Origin: an uncultured Adlercreutzia sp.
GTDB lineage: Bacteria > Actinomycetota > Coriobacteriia > Coriobacteriales > Eggerthellaceae
DNA: 23,627 nucleotides
Assembly (NCBI GenBank): GCA_902478715.1
Contig: CABSMC010000036.1
Coordinates: forward strand, 1-23,627
Reading direction: 5' to 3'
How positions within the stretch are numbered: the stretch's first letter is position 1; the number at the start of each line of letters is the position of its first letter. Under the pieces are notes generated by a model that saw only the letters and a program-made list of their open reading frames with translations, was not told the origin of the DNA and did not search any database. This document shows positions 1 through 10,656 of the stretch, piece after piece. Position numbers and translations under genes: made by a program.

Positions 1-41
1 AAAGTATGGGAGCGTAGGCAACGGAAAAGGAGGCAGACGAG

Positions 42-515
42 GTGCTGACGGCCAAGGAGAAATCGCTTCTTTCCGTCCTGGAGCCCCGAGCGGCCTCCGA
101 GGGCGTCGAGATCGTCACGGTGGAGATCGTCGGCTCGAAGAAAGCGCCGACCATCCGCGTCTACATCGATGCGGAAGGCGGCATCAGCTTCGACGAGCTG
201 GCCCGCACCCAGGCCTGGGTCGGGGACGTCATGGACGAGCTGGACCCGTTCCCCGGGGCCTACATGCTGGAGGTGTCCTCTCCGGGCATCGACCGGCCGC
301 TGCGCACGCCGGAGCACTTCGCGCGCTTTGCCGGCGAGACGGTGACGGTGAAGACGACCGGCCCCATCGACGGCCGCAGCTCGTTTTCCGGCGAGCTCCT
401 CGGCTTTGAGGACGGCTGCGTCGCCGTGGCCGTGGACGGCGCCGGCACCTTCCGCATTCCGTACGACAACATCAAAAAGGCCCGCGTTAAGGGCACCATC
501 GACTTCAGCGCCTAG
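42..515 (+). CDS. rimP: Ribosome maturation factor RimP
   Basis: RimP is a cytoplasmic 30S assembly factor that acts early in maturation of the small subunit. The 157-residue protein has the family length and the hallmark block YMLEVSSPGIDRPL near residues 74-87, followed by a C-terminal Sm-like beta domain ending in IPYDNIKKARV. The GTG start at 42 is supported by an AAAAGGAGG Shine-Dalgarno at about 25-33. It is the first gene of the classical rimP-nusA-ylxR-infB order, and nusA starts 16 bp after its stop. Only 41 bp of upstream DNA are in the window, so the operon promoter, or a gene further upstream, cannot be judged. Confidence 0.96.
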   Translation: MLTAKEKSLLSVLEPRAASEGVEIVTVEIVGSKKAPTIRVYIDAEGGISFDELARTQAWVGDVMDELDPFPGAYMLEVSSPGIDRPLRTPEHFARFAGETVTVKTTGPIDGRSSFSGELLGFEDGCVAVAVDGAGTFRIPYDNIKKARVKGTIDFSA

Positions 516-531
516 GGAAAGGATTAGATAC

Positions 532-1737
532 GTGGCAACTTCAGAACTGATCGAGGCCTTGCAGGCACTGGCCCACGAACGCAAGATCGACGAGTTCTAC
601 CTCATCGAGCGCTTGGAACAGTCCCTGGCGAAGAGCTACGAGCGCATCCTCGATCTGGAATGGGACGCGCGCGTGACCATCGACCGCCAGACCGGTAAGA
701 TCTACGTCTACGAGCTCGTGCCCGTGGGTGAGCCCGACGAGGAGACCGGCGAGTACAGCGAGTTCGAGGAGCGCGACGTCACCCCCGACGACGTGAGCCG
801 CATCGCCGCCCAGAACGCCAAGGGCGTCATCTCCTCGCTCGTGCGCGAGGCCGGGCGCCAGTCCATCTACGATGAGTTCCGCGGCCGTGTGGGCGACTTG
901 GTCACGGGCACCGTGCTGCAGGGCACGCCGGACTTCACCATCATCAAGATCCGCGAGGGCGTCGAGGCGGAGCTGCCCCATTACGACGCCAAGCGCAACC
1001 CGGGCGAGCGCAACGAGCGCCCGGCCAACGAGCACTACCGCCACAACCAGCGCTTGAAAGTGCTCATCATCGAGGTGCGCAACCCCAACGCCGACGCGCC
1101 CCGCGCCCGCGGCGAGCAGGCGCGCCCGGCCATCGTCGTCTCCCGCACCCACCCCGACCTCATCCGCCGTCTCTTCGAGATCGAGGTGCCGGAGATTTAC
1201 GAGGGGGTCGTGGAGATCAAGTCCGTGGCCCGCGAGCCCGGCGCCCGTTCCAAGGTGGCCGTGTTCTCTCGTGAGGCGAACCTGGATCCGGTGGGCGCCT
1301 GCGTGGGGCCGAAGGGCTCCCGCGTCCGCATGGTGGTCGAGGAGCTGCGCAACGAGCGCGTCGACGTCATCCAGTGGAGCCCCGACCCGGCGGTCTACGT
1401 GGCCAACGCCCTGTCGCCGGCGAAGGTGAGCCACGTGAGCATCGACGAGGACAACAACTACGCCACGGTCATCGTGCCCGACGACCAGCTGTCGCTGGCC
1501 ATCGGCAAGGAGGGGCAGAACGCGCGCTTGGCCGCCCGCCTCACCGGCTGGCACATCGACATCAAGCCCCAGAGCTTCCAGGGCGCGTCTTTGGTCGATG
1601 TCGAGATGGACGACGAGGTGGAGGAGGACGACGGCTTCTGCATCTTCGTCGACGAGGACGGCAACCGCTGCCGCAACCACGCCCGACCGAACAGCCAGTA
1701 CTGCGGCGTCCATGCCGATGCCGAGGCAGAGGCCTAA
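532..1737 (+). CDS. nusA: Transcription termination/antitermination protein NusA with a Cys/His tail
   Basis: NusA binds RNA polymerase and nascent RNA and modulates pausing, termination and antitermination. The 401-residue protein shows the N-terminal polymerase-binding domain (about 1-115), an S1 domain (about 121-185, starting GDLVTGTVLQG), KH1 (containing GPKGSR near 260) and KH2 (LAIGKEGQNARLAARLTGW near 322-340). I chose the GTG at 532, with AGGGAAAGG at 514-522 as its ribosome binding site; the frame is open further upstream but only over rimP. Unusually, the last ~32 residues form C370-x9-C380-x2-H383-x7-C391-x2-H394, which looks like a small zinc-binding module after an acidic linker. 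I did not expect this from the standard NusA architecture. The ylxR gene starts 13 bp downstream. Confidence 0.96.
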   Translation: MATSELIEALQALAHERKIDEFYLIERLEQSLAKSYERILDLEWDARVTIDRQTGKIYVYELVPVGEPDEETGEYSEFEERDVTPDDVSRIAAQNAKGVISSLVREAGRQSIYDEFRGRVGDLVTGTVLQGTPDFTIIKIREGVEAELPHYDAKRNPGERNERPANEHYRHNQRLKVLIIEVRNPNADAPRARGEQARPAIVVSRTHPDLIRRLFEIEVPEIYEGVVEIKSVAREPGARSKVAVFSREANLDPVGACVGPKGSRVRMVVEELRNERVDVIQWSPDPAVYVANALSPAKVSHVSIDEDNNYATVIVPDDQLSLAIGKEGQNARLAARLTGWHIDIKPQSFQGASLVDVEMDDEVEEDDGFCIFVDEDGNRCRNHARPNSQYCGVHADAEAEA

Positions 1738-1750
1738 GGGGTAGAGCCTG

Positions 1751-2041
1751 ATGGCAGCACAGACGACAAAGCGCCAGCGCACTTGCATCGGCTGCGGCGC
1801 GACCCTTGGGAAGGGCGCGCTTCACCGCATCGTGCGCAACGGCGAGGGCCTTGTGAGCTTCGACCCTACGGGCCGCCTCGCCGGCCGCGGCGCCTACGTC
1901 TGCTCTGAGGACTGCCTCGCCGCGGCGAGAAAGACCAGGAAGCTTGAGCGCGCCCTGCGCTGCAAAGTGACCGACGAAGATTACGAGCGCGTTCTTCGCG
2001 AGCTTGCCCTCGCCGAGGCACCGGGAAAGAATGAGGAGTGA
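1751..2041 (+). CDS. ylxR: YlxR/RnpM family RNA-binding protein (DUF448)
   Basis: YlxR is a small RNA-binding protein encoded between nusA and infB in many bacteria; a member studied in a Gram-positive species modulates RNase P, hence the newer name RnpM. The 96-residue protein begins with the family signature RTCIGCG (residues 10-16), continues with LHRIVRNGEG, and has the conserved GRGAYVC patch followed by EDCL. The four cysteines (CxxC and CxxxC) could bind metal; that is inference. It uses an ATG start. Its stop lies 3 bp before infB, so the two genes are almost certainly co-transcribed. No L7Ae-like ylxQ gene lies between them, unlike Bacillus. Confidence 0.93.
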   Translation: MAAQTTKRQRTCIGCGATLGKGALHRIVRNGEGLVSFDPTGRLAGRGAYVCSEDCLAAARKTRKLERALRCKVTDEDYERVLRELALAEAPGKNEE

Positions 2042-2044
2042 TAT

Positions 2045-4780
<2,736 letters not shown>

Positions 4781-4791
4781 CTCGACTGTCC

Positions 4792-4911
4792 GGCGTCGAG
4801 GAAGCCCCGCATCCCCGTGCTCAAGCAATGGCTCGCTCGGCGGAACAGTCCACTGGACTGTTCCGTTCGCTGCGCAACCTGCGCGCGGGGACACGGGGCT
4901 TCCTCGACGCC
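4792..4911. repeat. ~120-bp imperfect palindrome between infB and rbfA
   Basis: The outer arms are perfect over 18 bp (4792-4809 and 4894-4911). After a 2x2 mismatch a further 6 bp pair (4812-4817 with 4886-4891). At the centre an 11-bp perfect stem (4841-4851 with 4855-4865, GGAACAGTCC/GGACTGTTCC core) closes a 3-nt loop. The intervening ~20 nt on each side pair only partly. As RNA this would fold into one long rod. There is no T-run directly after it, so a simple intrinsic terminator is unlikely. It could be a dispersed palindromic repeat or MITE-like element, an RNase III-type processing site, or an attenuating structure inside the operon. Confidence 0.85.
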
Positions 4912-4969
4912 TACCGTTACAGTTTTGCTTAGTTTTCCACGACTGGCGCATGGCTCTTGGTTTCAACTC

Positions 4970-4975
4970 TATACT
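4970..4975 (+). promoter_or_regulatory. Possible -10 box upstream of rbfA
   Basis: TATACT lies 38 bp before the rbfA start, in a short AT-richer stretch that follows the palindrome. No convincing -35 hexamer is found at 16-18 bp, so this is a weak call. If active, it would give rbfA-nrnA-truB-ribF a start independent of infB. Confidence 0.35.
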
Positions 4976-5012
4976 AAAACTATCTGTCCGCCTCGATTGA
5001 GGAGATGACGTC

Positions 5013-5402
5013 ATGAAGCAGAGCGCTTCCAACCGCAAGGTCAACGAGCAGGCTCGCGAGGTGATCGCGAGCATTCTTCTGTTCGATGTGTCCGACCCGC
5101 GCCTCCATCTGGTCACCATCACCGGTTGCGAGGTCAGCTACGACCGTTCCGTCTGCAACGTCTACTACACCACCGATCCCGAGCGCTACGCCGGGGCCCA
5201 GGCCGCCTTCGAGGCCGCTGCGGGTCATATCCGCTCGCTCATGGCCAAGAAGCTCTCCTGGCGCGTGGCGCCGGAGCTGCGCTTCTATGTGGATAAGTCC
5301 GTCGATCAGGCCGACGCCATCTCTCAGGCGCTGAATTCCGAGCGCGAGCATCAGGAGAAGCGCATCGAGGAAGAGACCATCGGGGAAGATCGGGAGTTTT
5401 AG
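5013..5402 (+). CDS. rbfA: 30S ribosome-binding factor RbfA
   Basis: RbfA is a cold-shock-associated 30S maturation factor with a type II KH fold that binds near the 5' helix of 16S rRNA. The 129-residue protein shows the family features: an N-terminal NRKVNEQAREVIASIL helix, the segment DPRLHLVTITGCEVSYDR, the strand VCNVYYTTD, and a C-terminal part with LRFYVDKSVDQA. The last ~20 residues are a Glu/Arg-rich tail. The ATG at 5013 has GAGGAG at 4999-5004, 8 bp upstream. nrnA starts 4 bp after its stop. It is separated from infB by 232 bp containing the palindrome at 4792-4911 and a possible promoter. Confidence 0.95.
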   Translation: MKQSASNRKVNEQAREVIASILLFDVSDPRLHLVTITGCEVSYDRSVCNVYYTTDPERYAGAQAAFEAAAGHIRSLMAKKLSWRVAPELRFYVDKSVDQADAISQALNSEREHQEKRIEEETIGEDREF

Positions 5403-5406
5403 CCCC

Positions 5407-6414
5407 ATGACGGTGACGCCCCAGACCAACACGACGCTTTCCGAAATCGCCGCGGCGCTCGTCGAGCGCGACCACTTCGTCATCGGCGGCCATGTGAGCC
5501 CCGACGGCGACTGCCTGGGCTCGGCTCTGGGGCTCGCCTGGGCCCTGCGGCAGTTGGGCAAACAGGCCACGTGCGTGCTCGCCCGCGACGAGGAGCCGCC
5601 GAGCGATCTTGCGTTCCTCCCCGGGACCGACGGGCTCGTCCCCGCTGCGCGCTTCGATGGGCCCTGCGAGTGCTTTATCGCCGTGGACGTGCCCACGCCC
5701 GAGCGGCTCGGCGATGGGGCGCGCCTGCATGCGGCGGCGCCCTTCACGGTCACCGTGGATCATCATGCCGTGCCCCGGGCCATGAGCGAGCTCAGCTACA
5801 CCGATCCGGATGCCGCCTCCACGTCGCTGCTCATCTGGGAGCTGGCGGCGCGTTTGGGCGCCGACCGCGACCGCGTCATCGCCGCCTGCTGCTACACGGG
5901 GCTCATGACCGATACCGGTCGCTTCCAGCACGGCAACACCGATGCCGCCGCGTTCAAGGGCGCGTGCGAAATGGTGGCCGCTGGCGCGCGGCCCGGGGAG
6001 ATCGCGCGGGAGTTCTACCAGAACCGCACCCTCGCCTCCATCGAGCTTGAGGGGCGCACCGTGGGCCATATGAGCCTGTCCGGCGACGGCGAGGCGGTGA
6101 TATCGTGGCTCTCGCTCGCCGATTTCGCCGAGTGCGGGGCCGTGAAGGCCGACGCGGAACCCATGATCGATCTTCTGCGCTCACTGCGCGGCGTGCGCGT
6201 CGCCTGCATGCTGCGAGAGCAGGAGGGAGAGGTGCGCGGCAGCTTCCGTTCCAAGGACGACACCGATGTGGCCGCCATCGCCGGCGAGTTCGGCGGCGGC
6301 GGACATAAAGCCGCGGCCGGATTCACCATTCACGATGATTTGCGCGGGGCCGTGGAGACCGTCGCGCGCCGTTTGGGCATCGAGAGCCCGACCTTGCCGG
6401 AGGAGCGCCTGTGA
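5407..6414 (+). CDS. nrnA: DHH/DHHA1 family oligoribonuclease / pAp phosphatase (NrnA-like)
   Basis: NrnA-type enzymes degrade 2-5 nt RNAs, and many also dephosphorylate pAp to AMP; both are cytoplasmic Mn-dependent reactions. The 335-residue protein has the DHH superfamily motifs in order: HVSPDGDCLGSALG (H29, D33, D35), the aspartate in AVDVPTPERL, the DHH motif VDHHAVP (D118-H119-H120), MTDTGRFQHGNT, and the DHHA1 substrate loop GGGGHKAAAGF (H300). All metal ligands I would expect are present, so it should be active. Its position between rbfA and truB is the usual one in Gram-positive bacteria. The last 4 bp (GTGA) overlap the truB start, which suggests translational coupling. The exact substrate preference cannot be read from sequence. 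Confidence 0.93.
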   Translation: MTVTPQTNTTLSEIAAALVERDHFVIGGHVSPDGDCLGSALGLAWALRQLGKQATCVLARDEEPPSDLAFLPGTDGLVPAARFDGPCECFIAVDVPTPERLGDGARLHAAAPFTVTVDHHAVPRAMSELSYTDPDAASTSLLIWELAARLGADRDRVIAACCYTGLMTDTGRFQHGNTDAAAFKGACEMVAAGARPGEIAREFYQNRTLASIELEGRTVGHMSLSGDGEAVISWLSLADFAECGAVKADAEPMIDLLRSLRGVRVACMLREQEGEVRGSFRSKDDTDVAAIAGEFGGGGHKAAAGFTIHDDLRGAVETVARRLGIESPTLPEERL

Positions 6415-7427
6415 AGCGGGGGACGACCGATCTGTGCCTCGTGCTGGCCGTGGACAAGCCGAGCGGCATGACCTCCCACGACGTGGTGAGCCGCGCCCGG
6501 CGCATCTTCGGCGAGAAGCGCATCGGGCACACGGGCACCTTAGATCCGCTCGCCTCGGGGGTGCTGCCCCTGTGCGTGGGGCCGGCCACCCGGCTCGATC
6601 AATTTCTCACCGGCCACGACAAGTCCTACGTGGTCTCGGTCGTCTTCGGCGCCGCCACCGATACCGACGACTGCGACGGGGAGGTCATCCGCACAGGAGA
6701 GGTGCCCGATGAGGTGTTCGACCCGTTCTTCGCGAGCGTCTTCGTGGGCGGTTTGGTGGGGAAATCCAAGCAGCTGCCGCCGGTGTACTCCGCCATCAAG
6801 GTGGGGGGAACCAAGGCCTGCGACGCGGCGCGCAAGGGTCGCGTCATCGACTTAGCGCCGCGCGACATCGAGGTGTACTCCGCCGAGCTTTTGGGCATCG
6901 GGGGCGCCGATGGCACAGAACCGGCTCGCTGGGACATCGCCTTCAAGGTGTCGAAGGGCACCTACATCCGTGCGCTCGCCCGTGACATCGGCAACAGCCT
7001 GGGGTGCCCGGCACACGTGGGAGCGCTGCGCCGGACAGCGGCCGGCGCGATCGGCATCGCCGACTGCGTGACGCTGGAGGTCTTGGAGGAGATGGGGGAG
7101 CGCGCCGCCCTGGATCCGTTGAAGGTGCTCGGTATGCGTTTCATCTATCTGGACGACGCCGCCGCGGCGCGGGTGCGCAACGGCAACCCGTTGGACGGGC
7201 GCGCCGTGGAGCTCTTCGAGCGCCGCAGCGTCGATCCGGCGGCGGAGCTGTGCGCCTGCACGGCGGGGGTGCGCCCCAGCTGCGAACCTCCGGCAAATGG
7301 CGAGATCGTGGCCCTTGTGGCCGACAACCGCATCGTGGCATTATACGAGTATCAGAGCGATAAGGGGCGCTTCGCCCCCCGCTGCGTGTTCCCGATTGGA
7401 GTTTCCCGTGGCTGCAGTGATCTCTAG
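6411..7427 (+). CDS. truB: tRNA pseudouridine(55) synthase TruB
   Basis: TruB converts U55 of the T-loop to pseudouridine in nearly all tRNAs and also acts as a tRNA chaperone. The 338-residue protein has motif I DKPSGMTSHDVV, the catalytic loop RIGHTGTLDPLASGVLP with catalytic Asp45, the PPVYSAIKVGG block, and KGTYIRALARDIG. A C-terminal PUA-like segment (about 240-330) ends with VALVADNRIVALYEY. The GTG start at 6411 overlaps the nrnA stop by 4 bp and has GGAGGA at 6399-6404. Its last 20 bp overlap the start of ribF, so translation of the two is probably coupled. Confidence 0.95.
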   Translation: MKRGTTDLCLVLAVDKPSGMTSHDVVSRARRIFGEKRIGHTGTLDPLASGVLPLCVGPATRLDQFLTGHDKSYVVSVVFGAATDTDDCDGEVIRTGEVPDEVFDPFFASVFVGGLVGKSKQLPPVYSAIKVGGTKACDAARKGRVIDLAPRDIEVYSAELLGIGGADGTEPARWDIAFKVSKGTYIRALARDIGNSLGCPAHVGALRRTAAGAIGIADCVTLEVLEEMGERAALDPLKVLGMRFIYLDDAAAARVRNGNPLDGRAVELFERRSVDPAAELCACTAGVRPSCEPPANGEIVALVADNRIVALYEYQSDKGRFAPRCVFPIGVSRGCSDL

Positions 7428-8334
7428 GAACGATCCCGCCTTCGACGAGGCCCTGCTCGATCGCGCCTCGGTGGCCTTCGGCGTCTTCGACGGCGTCCAC
7501 GAGGGGCATCGCTTCATCATCGGCGAGGCGGTGAACACAGCCCGCGAGGAGGGGCGCGCGAGCGCCGTCATCACCTTCGACATCGATCCCGACGAGGTGT
7601 TCGCCTCCGCGCGGTTGAAGAAGCTCATGACCAACGAGGCGCGCATCGCCAAGCTGGCCGAGCTGGACGTGGACGCGGTCGTGGTGCTGCCGTTCTCTCG
7701 CGAGTTCGCGGCCCAGAGCCCCGAGGACTTCCTCGACGCCTGCTTCGGCGGCGGCGTGCCGAGCCACATTCACATCGGCAGCGACTTCCATTTCGGTCGC
7801 AAGGCCGCGGGCAATGTGGAGAGCTTACGTGTGTGGGGCGCCGAGCGCGGCATGGAGGTGCACGGCCACGAGCTGGTCGCCGAGGGCGGCCGCCCCGTGA
7901 CGGCCACGCGCATCCGCGGCCTTCTGTCCGAGGGTCGGGCCCGCGAGGCGGCCGACCTTCTGGGGCGCCCCTACGAGCTTTCGGGTCTCGTGCGCCCGGG
8001 CCGCGGCGAGGGCCGCGACTTCGGCTTCGCCACGGCGAACCTGGAGGTGCCTCCCATGCTTCTCGCCGTCGGCGAGGGGGTGTACGCCTGCTATGCCGTA
8101 GTGGAAGGCGCCCGCTACAAGGCGGCCGTGAACGTGGGCGTTCCCGCTACCTTCGCCGACACGGCTAAGGAGAACATTGAGGTGCACCTCCTCGATTTCG
8201 ATGAGGACATCTACGGCCAGGACATCGAGGTGGAGTTCATCGAATGGCTGCGCCCCATGCGCGCCTTCGAGAGCACCGACGAGCTCATCGCCACTGTCCA
8301 GTCCAACATAGCCTGGGTCCGGGAGAATTTGTAG
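7408..8334 (+). CDS. ribF: Bifunctional riboflavin kinase / FAD synthetase
   Basis: RibF phosphorylates riboflavin to FMN and adenylates FMN to FAD. In the 308-residue protein the N-terminal FMN adenylyltransferase domain shows GVFDGVHEGH (residues 25-34), HIGSDFHFGRKAAGN and TRIRGLLSEG. The C-terminal kinase domain begins near residue 187 with GRPYELSGLVRPGRGEGR, followed by GFATANL, GVYACYAVVEG, AAVNVG, and ends LLDFDEDIYGQDIEVEFIEWLRP. The usual GFPTAN kinase motif reads GFATAN here, while the Thr and Asn are kept. I chose the GTG at 7408, which has GGAG at 7398-7401; the frame extends further upstream only inside truB. The gene is last in its operon, and rpsO, a common next gene, is absent. 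Confidence 0.94.
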   Translation: MAAVISRNDPAFDEALLDRASVAFGVFDGVHEGHRFIIGEAVNTAREEGRASAVITFDIDPDEVFASARLKKLMTNEARIAKLAELDVDAVVVLPFSREFAAQSPEDFLDACFGGGVPSHIHIGSDFHFGRKAAGNVESLRVWGAERGMEVHGHELVAEGGRPVTATRIRGLLSEGRAREAADLLGRPYELSGLVRPGRGEGRDFGFATANLEVPPMLLAVGEGVYACYAVVEGARYKAAVNVGVPATFADTAKENIEVHLLDFDEDIYGQDIEVEFIEWLRPMRAFESTDELIATVQSNIAWVRENL

Positions 8335-8361
8335 CGAAATCGGGTCGAGTCGGGGGCGAGC

Positions 8362-10320
8362 CTATCGGTTCGAGCGGTCTTTGAAGAGCTGGTCGTACTG
8401 GACGATGGCGTAGGACTTCAGGGCATCCTCGGCCTTCTGCTGGGCGTCGGTTTCCACGGCCTCGCCGAACCAGTGCCACGTTCCCTCGGCATCCCGGTAT
8501 CCGTTCAGGTTCACGGCGGGCAGCGCCTGGCGCAGAGCCGATCGGTACAGGGCGCGGGAGTCGCGGGGCAGCCCCGTCGCATCCAGAAGCAAGCTTGAAA
8601 GATAGTTCAAGCTCGTGACATCGGCGTCCTCGATGCGCGTGAGCGCGTCCCCGTACTTCCCGCGGGCCGCAGCGTTCGCCCATATGAAATACGGCGTCCG
8701 GTAGCGTGCCTGCACCTCTTCCAAACTGGCGCTCTCCACGGGCTTGCCAAAGGTTTCCTCGAAGAGCCAGTCGGCGAAGCCGGGTTGGTGGTCGCCGAAG
8801 AACACGACGATGGTGGGCTCGTCCCGCGCGTTCAGCTCGTCCACGAGCCAGCGCAGATCCTCGTCCGATCGCCGGATGGCCGCCAGAAACTCGTCCACCT
8901 CGGGGTTTTCCACCTCGTCCGATTCCAGATGCACGGCATCGGCGGCGGGAACGAGCCCCGTGTCGTATCCGCCGTGGTTCTGGATGGTGACATCGAAGAC
9001 GAACTGGGGCCCCTCTCCCTCGTCGATCTTCTCCAGCACGCGCTCGTAGGTGACGCGATCCGTGACGAGGTCGCGGAAGGTGTCGGCGTCTTCCATGGTG
9101 GTGATGTCGTCGAACGTGTCGAATCCGAGCTGCTCGTAGATGCGGTCGCGCCGCCAGTTGGCCGCCTCGGCCGGGTGAATCGCGTGGGTGCCGTACCCCA
9201 GGCTGCGGAAGTAGGAGGCGAGGTTGTCCACCCCTTCCAAATCGTAGAGCACATAGGGGTACACGCCGCCGCCCATGTTGCCCATGGAGGCGCCGGTGAG
9301 GAACTCGAACTCGCTGTTGCAGGTGCCCCCGCCCATGGCCGAGACGTACACGTCGCCCGCGGCCAGGGAATCGTCGGCCACCTCGTGGAAGAACGTCGGT
9401 GCGGCGTTTGTTCCCTCAAGGCCGGGGTATTCGGAGAGATCGGAGAACGTCTCGTTCATGATGGCGATGACGTTGGGCCCGTCGTAGGGGAGTGCTTCGG
9501 GCTGTTCCGGCGCTGCATCGCTAGTGGTGGGCGCCGCTGAGTTTTGGTTGCCCGTTGTGTCGGGCGAGGGGGACTCTGCCACCGCGTCGTCCGAGTCCGT
9601 CAACGGATCGGCGGCGAAAGGCGCCAGGATGGCGTCCACGGCCTCGGCGGAGTAGCCCTCGGGGGGCTTGGGCGTCAGCTCCTGGGCCCGCGAGAGGAAG
9701 CAGAGCACGGTGCCCTGGGTGGCGTAGGAGCCGCGCACATCCCATACGTCCACGGTTACGTCGCAGTCGCTCTTGATGTCGATGGCTTGGTACTGCATGG
9801 TGCCGAGGCACACCAGCAGGGACGCCGCCAGCACGTTGGCGGCTACGTCCCAGCGAGCGCGCTTTCGTTGGGGGCACAGCTTCGCCAAGGCGACGCAATA
9901 GGCGGCGAACAGCGCCCAGCAGAACACGAGGCGACCGGTGAGAAACAGGCTGTAACCACCGGCCACGGAGGCGGCGGTGCCGAGGGCGAACAGATCCGCC
10001 GGCACGATGGGCTGCCCCTTGAAGGTAATGATGAAGAAGTTGGCGGTGCCCCACAGCAGGCAAAAGCCCGTGAAGACGGCCAGCGATGTGCGGGTGCGCT
10101 GTCCTGCCAGAAACACGATGGCGCAGCCCAGCCCCAGGATGAGCAGGTTGTCGATGACGTAGCGCTGGGGAATGGCGAAGACATCGCCGTTCCACGGCAG
10201 CTCGAGGAGCAGAAAGCCCAAAACGACGGCGAGCGCGAAGAAGACGCTGCGCCGCAGCGCATCCGTCGCTCGCGAACGGCCAGTGGCGCCCAAGCTGGTT
10301 TCAGTTCGTTCCCTATTCAA
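8362..10320 (-). CDS. LtaS/MdoB-type membrane phosphoglycerol transferase (sulfatase fold)
   Basis: Proteins of this family transfer phosphoglycerol or related head groups from a lipid onto an extracellular polymer, such as lipoteichoic acid, or onto a glycan. The N-terminal ~175 residues contain about five hydrophobic membrane segments (approximately 25-42, 56-73, 79-99, 108-148 as one or two, 158-174). A Ser/Thr/Asp/Pro-rich linker (about 225-277) leads to an extracellular sulfatase domain. That domain has GPNVIAIMNETFSDL, GGGTCNSEFEFLTG with the presumed nucleophile Thr333, VTIQNHGGYDTG and VFFGDHQPGF as metal ligands. I prefer the TTG start at 10320, because GGAGGG at 10325-10330 precedes it; a GTG at 10359 would add 13 residues but lacks a good ribosome site. 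It stands alone, convergent with ribF and divergent from uvrC. The true polymer substrate is unknown. Confidence 0.85.
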   Translation of the reverse strand: MNRERTETSLGATGRSRATDALRRSVFFALAVVLGFLLLELPWNGDVFAIPQRYVIDNLLILGLGCAIVFLAGQRTRTSLAVFTGFCLLWGTANFFIITFKGQPIVPADLFALGTAASVAGGYSLFLTGRLVFCWALFAAYCVALAKLCPQRKRARWDVAANVLAASLLVCLGTMQYQAIDIKSDCDVTVDVWDVRGSYATQGTVLCFLSRAQELTPKPPEGYSAEAVDAILAPFAADPLTDSDDAVAESPSPDTTGNQNSAAPTTSDAAPEQPEALPYDGPNVIAIMNETFSDLSEYPGLEGTNAAPTFFHEVADDSLAAGDVYVSAMGGGTCNSEFEFLTGASMGNMGGGVYPYVLYDLEGVDNLASYFRSLGYGTHAIHPAEAANWRRDRIYEQLGFDTFDDITTMEDADTFRDLVTDRVTYERVLEKIDEGEGPQFVFDVTIQNHGGYDTGLVPAADAVHLESDEVENPEVDEFLAAIRRSDEDLRWLVDELNARDEPTIVVFFGDHQPGFADWLFEETFGKPVESASLEEVQARYRTPYFIWANAAARGKYGDALTRIEDADVTSLNYLSSLLLDATGLPRDSRALYRSALRQALPAVNLNGYRDAEGTWHWFGEAVETDAQQKAEDALKSYAIVQYDQLFKDRSNR

Positions 10321-10424
10321 AAGACCCTCCGGTTCAAGTGCAAAACAACAACTTACCACGGCTATAGGCGTTTCTCTTCAAGCGGTACGGAATGTTCAGA
10401 CGTCTTGGGAAAATCTCCATGGCG

Positions 10425-10607
10425 ATTTTTTCTGAAAAATTTCGATTGTTAGCAGAATGATCGATGCTTTCTCTCCTTCGCGGAGCAGATCAGGTTTAAA
10501 ATAGTCGCGAAACGTTATATGTCGTGGTGAGATCTTCGCAAGAAAGGCCAATACCAACTGGATGTCATCCTCGTGATGCTAACAATCGCAATTTTTGGCG
10601 AAAAAAT
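10425..10607. repeat. Inverted ~30-bp repeat pair enclosing 122 bp
   Basis: The left arm 10425-10454 and the reverse complement of the right arm 10577-10607 share, in order, ATTTTTTC, a 2-3 nt variable spot, AAAAATT, one mismatch, and CGATTGTTAGCA, i.e. 27 identical positions with one 1-nt indel. Each divergent gene therefore has the same sequence, TGCTAACAATCG followed by an A/T block, pointing toward it. They could be twin operators or activator sites shared by the two promoters, or terminal inverted repeats of a 183-bp MITE-like element. I see no clear target-site duplication. Confidence 0.8.
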
Positions 10608-10626
10608 GGGTGAGAAATCGTCTGGA

Positions 10627-10656
10627 AGGACACAGGCTGGAATCTGCGGGTATACT
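10627..10656 (+). promoter_or_regulatory. Probable uvrC promoter giving a leaderless transcript
   Basis: A TATACT -10 box (10651-10656) lies 18 bp after AGGACA (10627-10632, 4 of 6 matches to TTGACA). The expected transcription start is at about 10663, which is the A of the uvrC ATG, and there is no Shine-Dalgarno before that ATG. Both facts fit leaderless initiation, which is common in Actinomycetota. Confidence 0.5.

Noticed and set aside
4792..4911. CRISPR repeat or simple intrinsic terminator
   Set aside because: There is only one unit without spacers, so it is not CRISPR, and no T-run follows, so it is not a standard terminator.
8335..8361. Terminator between convergent ribF and the LtaS-like gene
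   Set aside because: The 27-bp gap shows no stable hairpin or T-run on either strand.
10425..10607. Insertion sequence
   Set aside because: The 122 bp between the arms cannot encode a transposase and no target-site duplication is evident; at most a MITE-like element.
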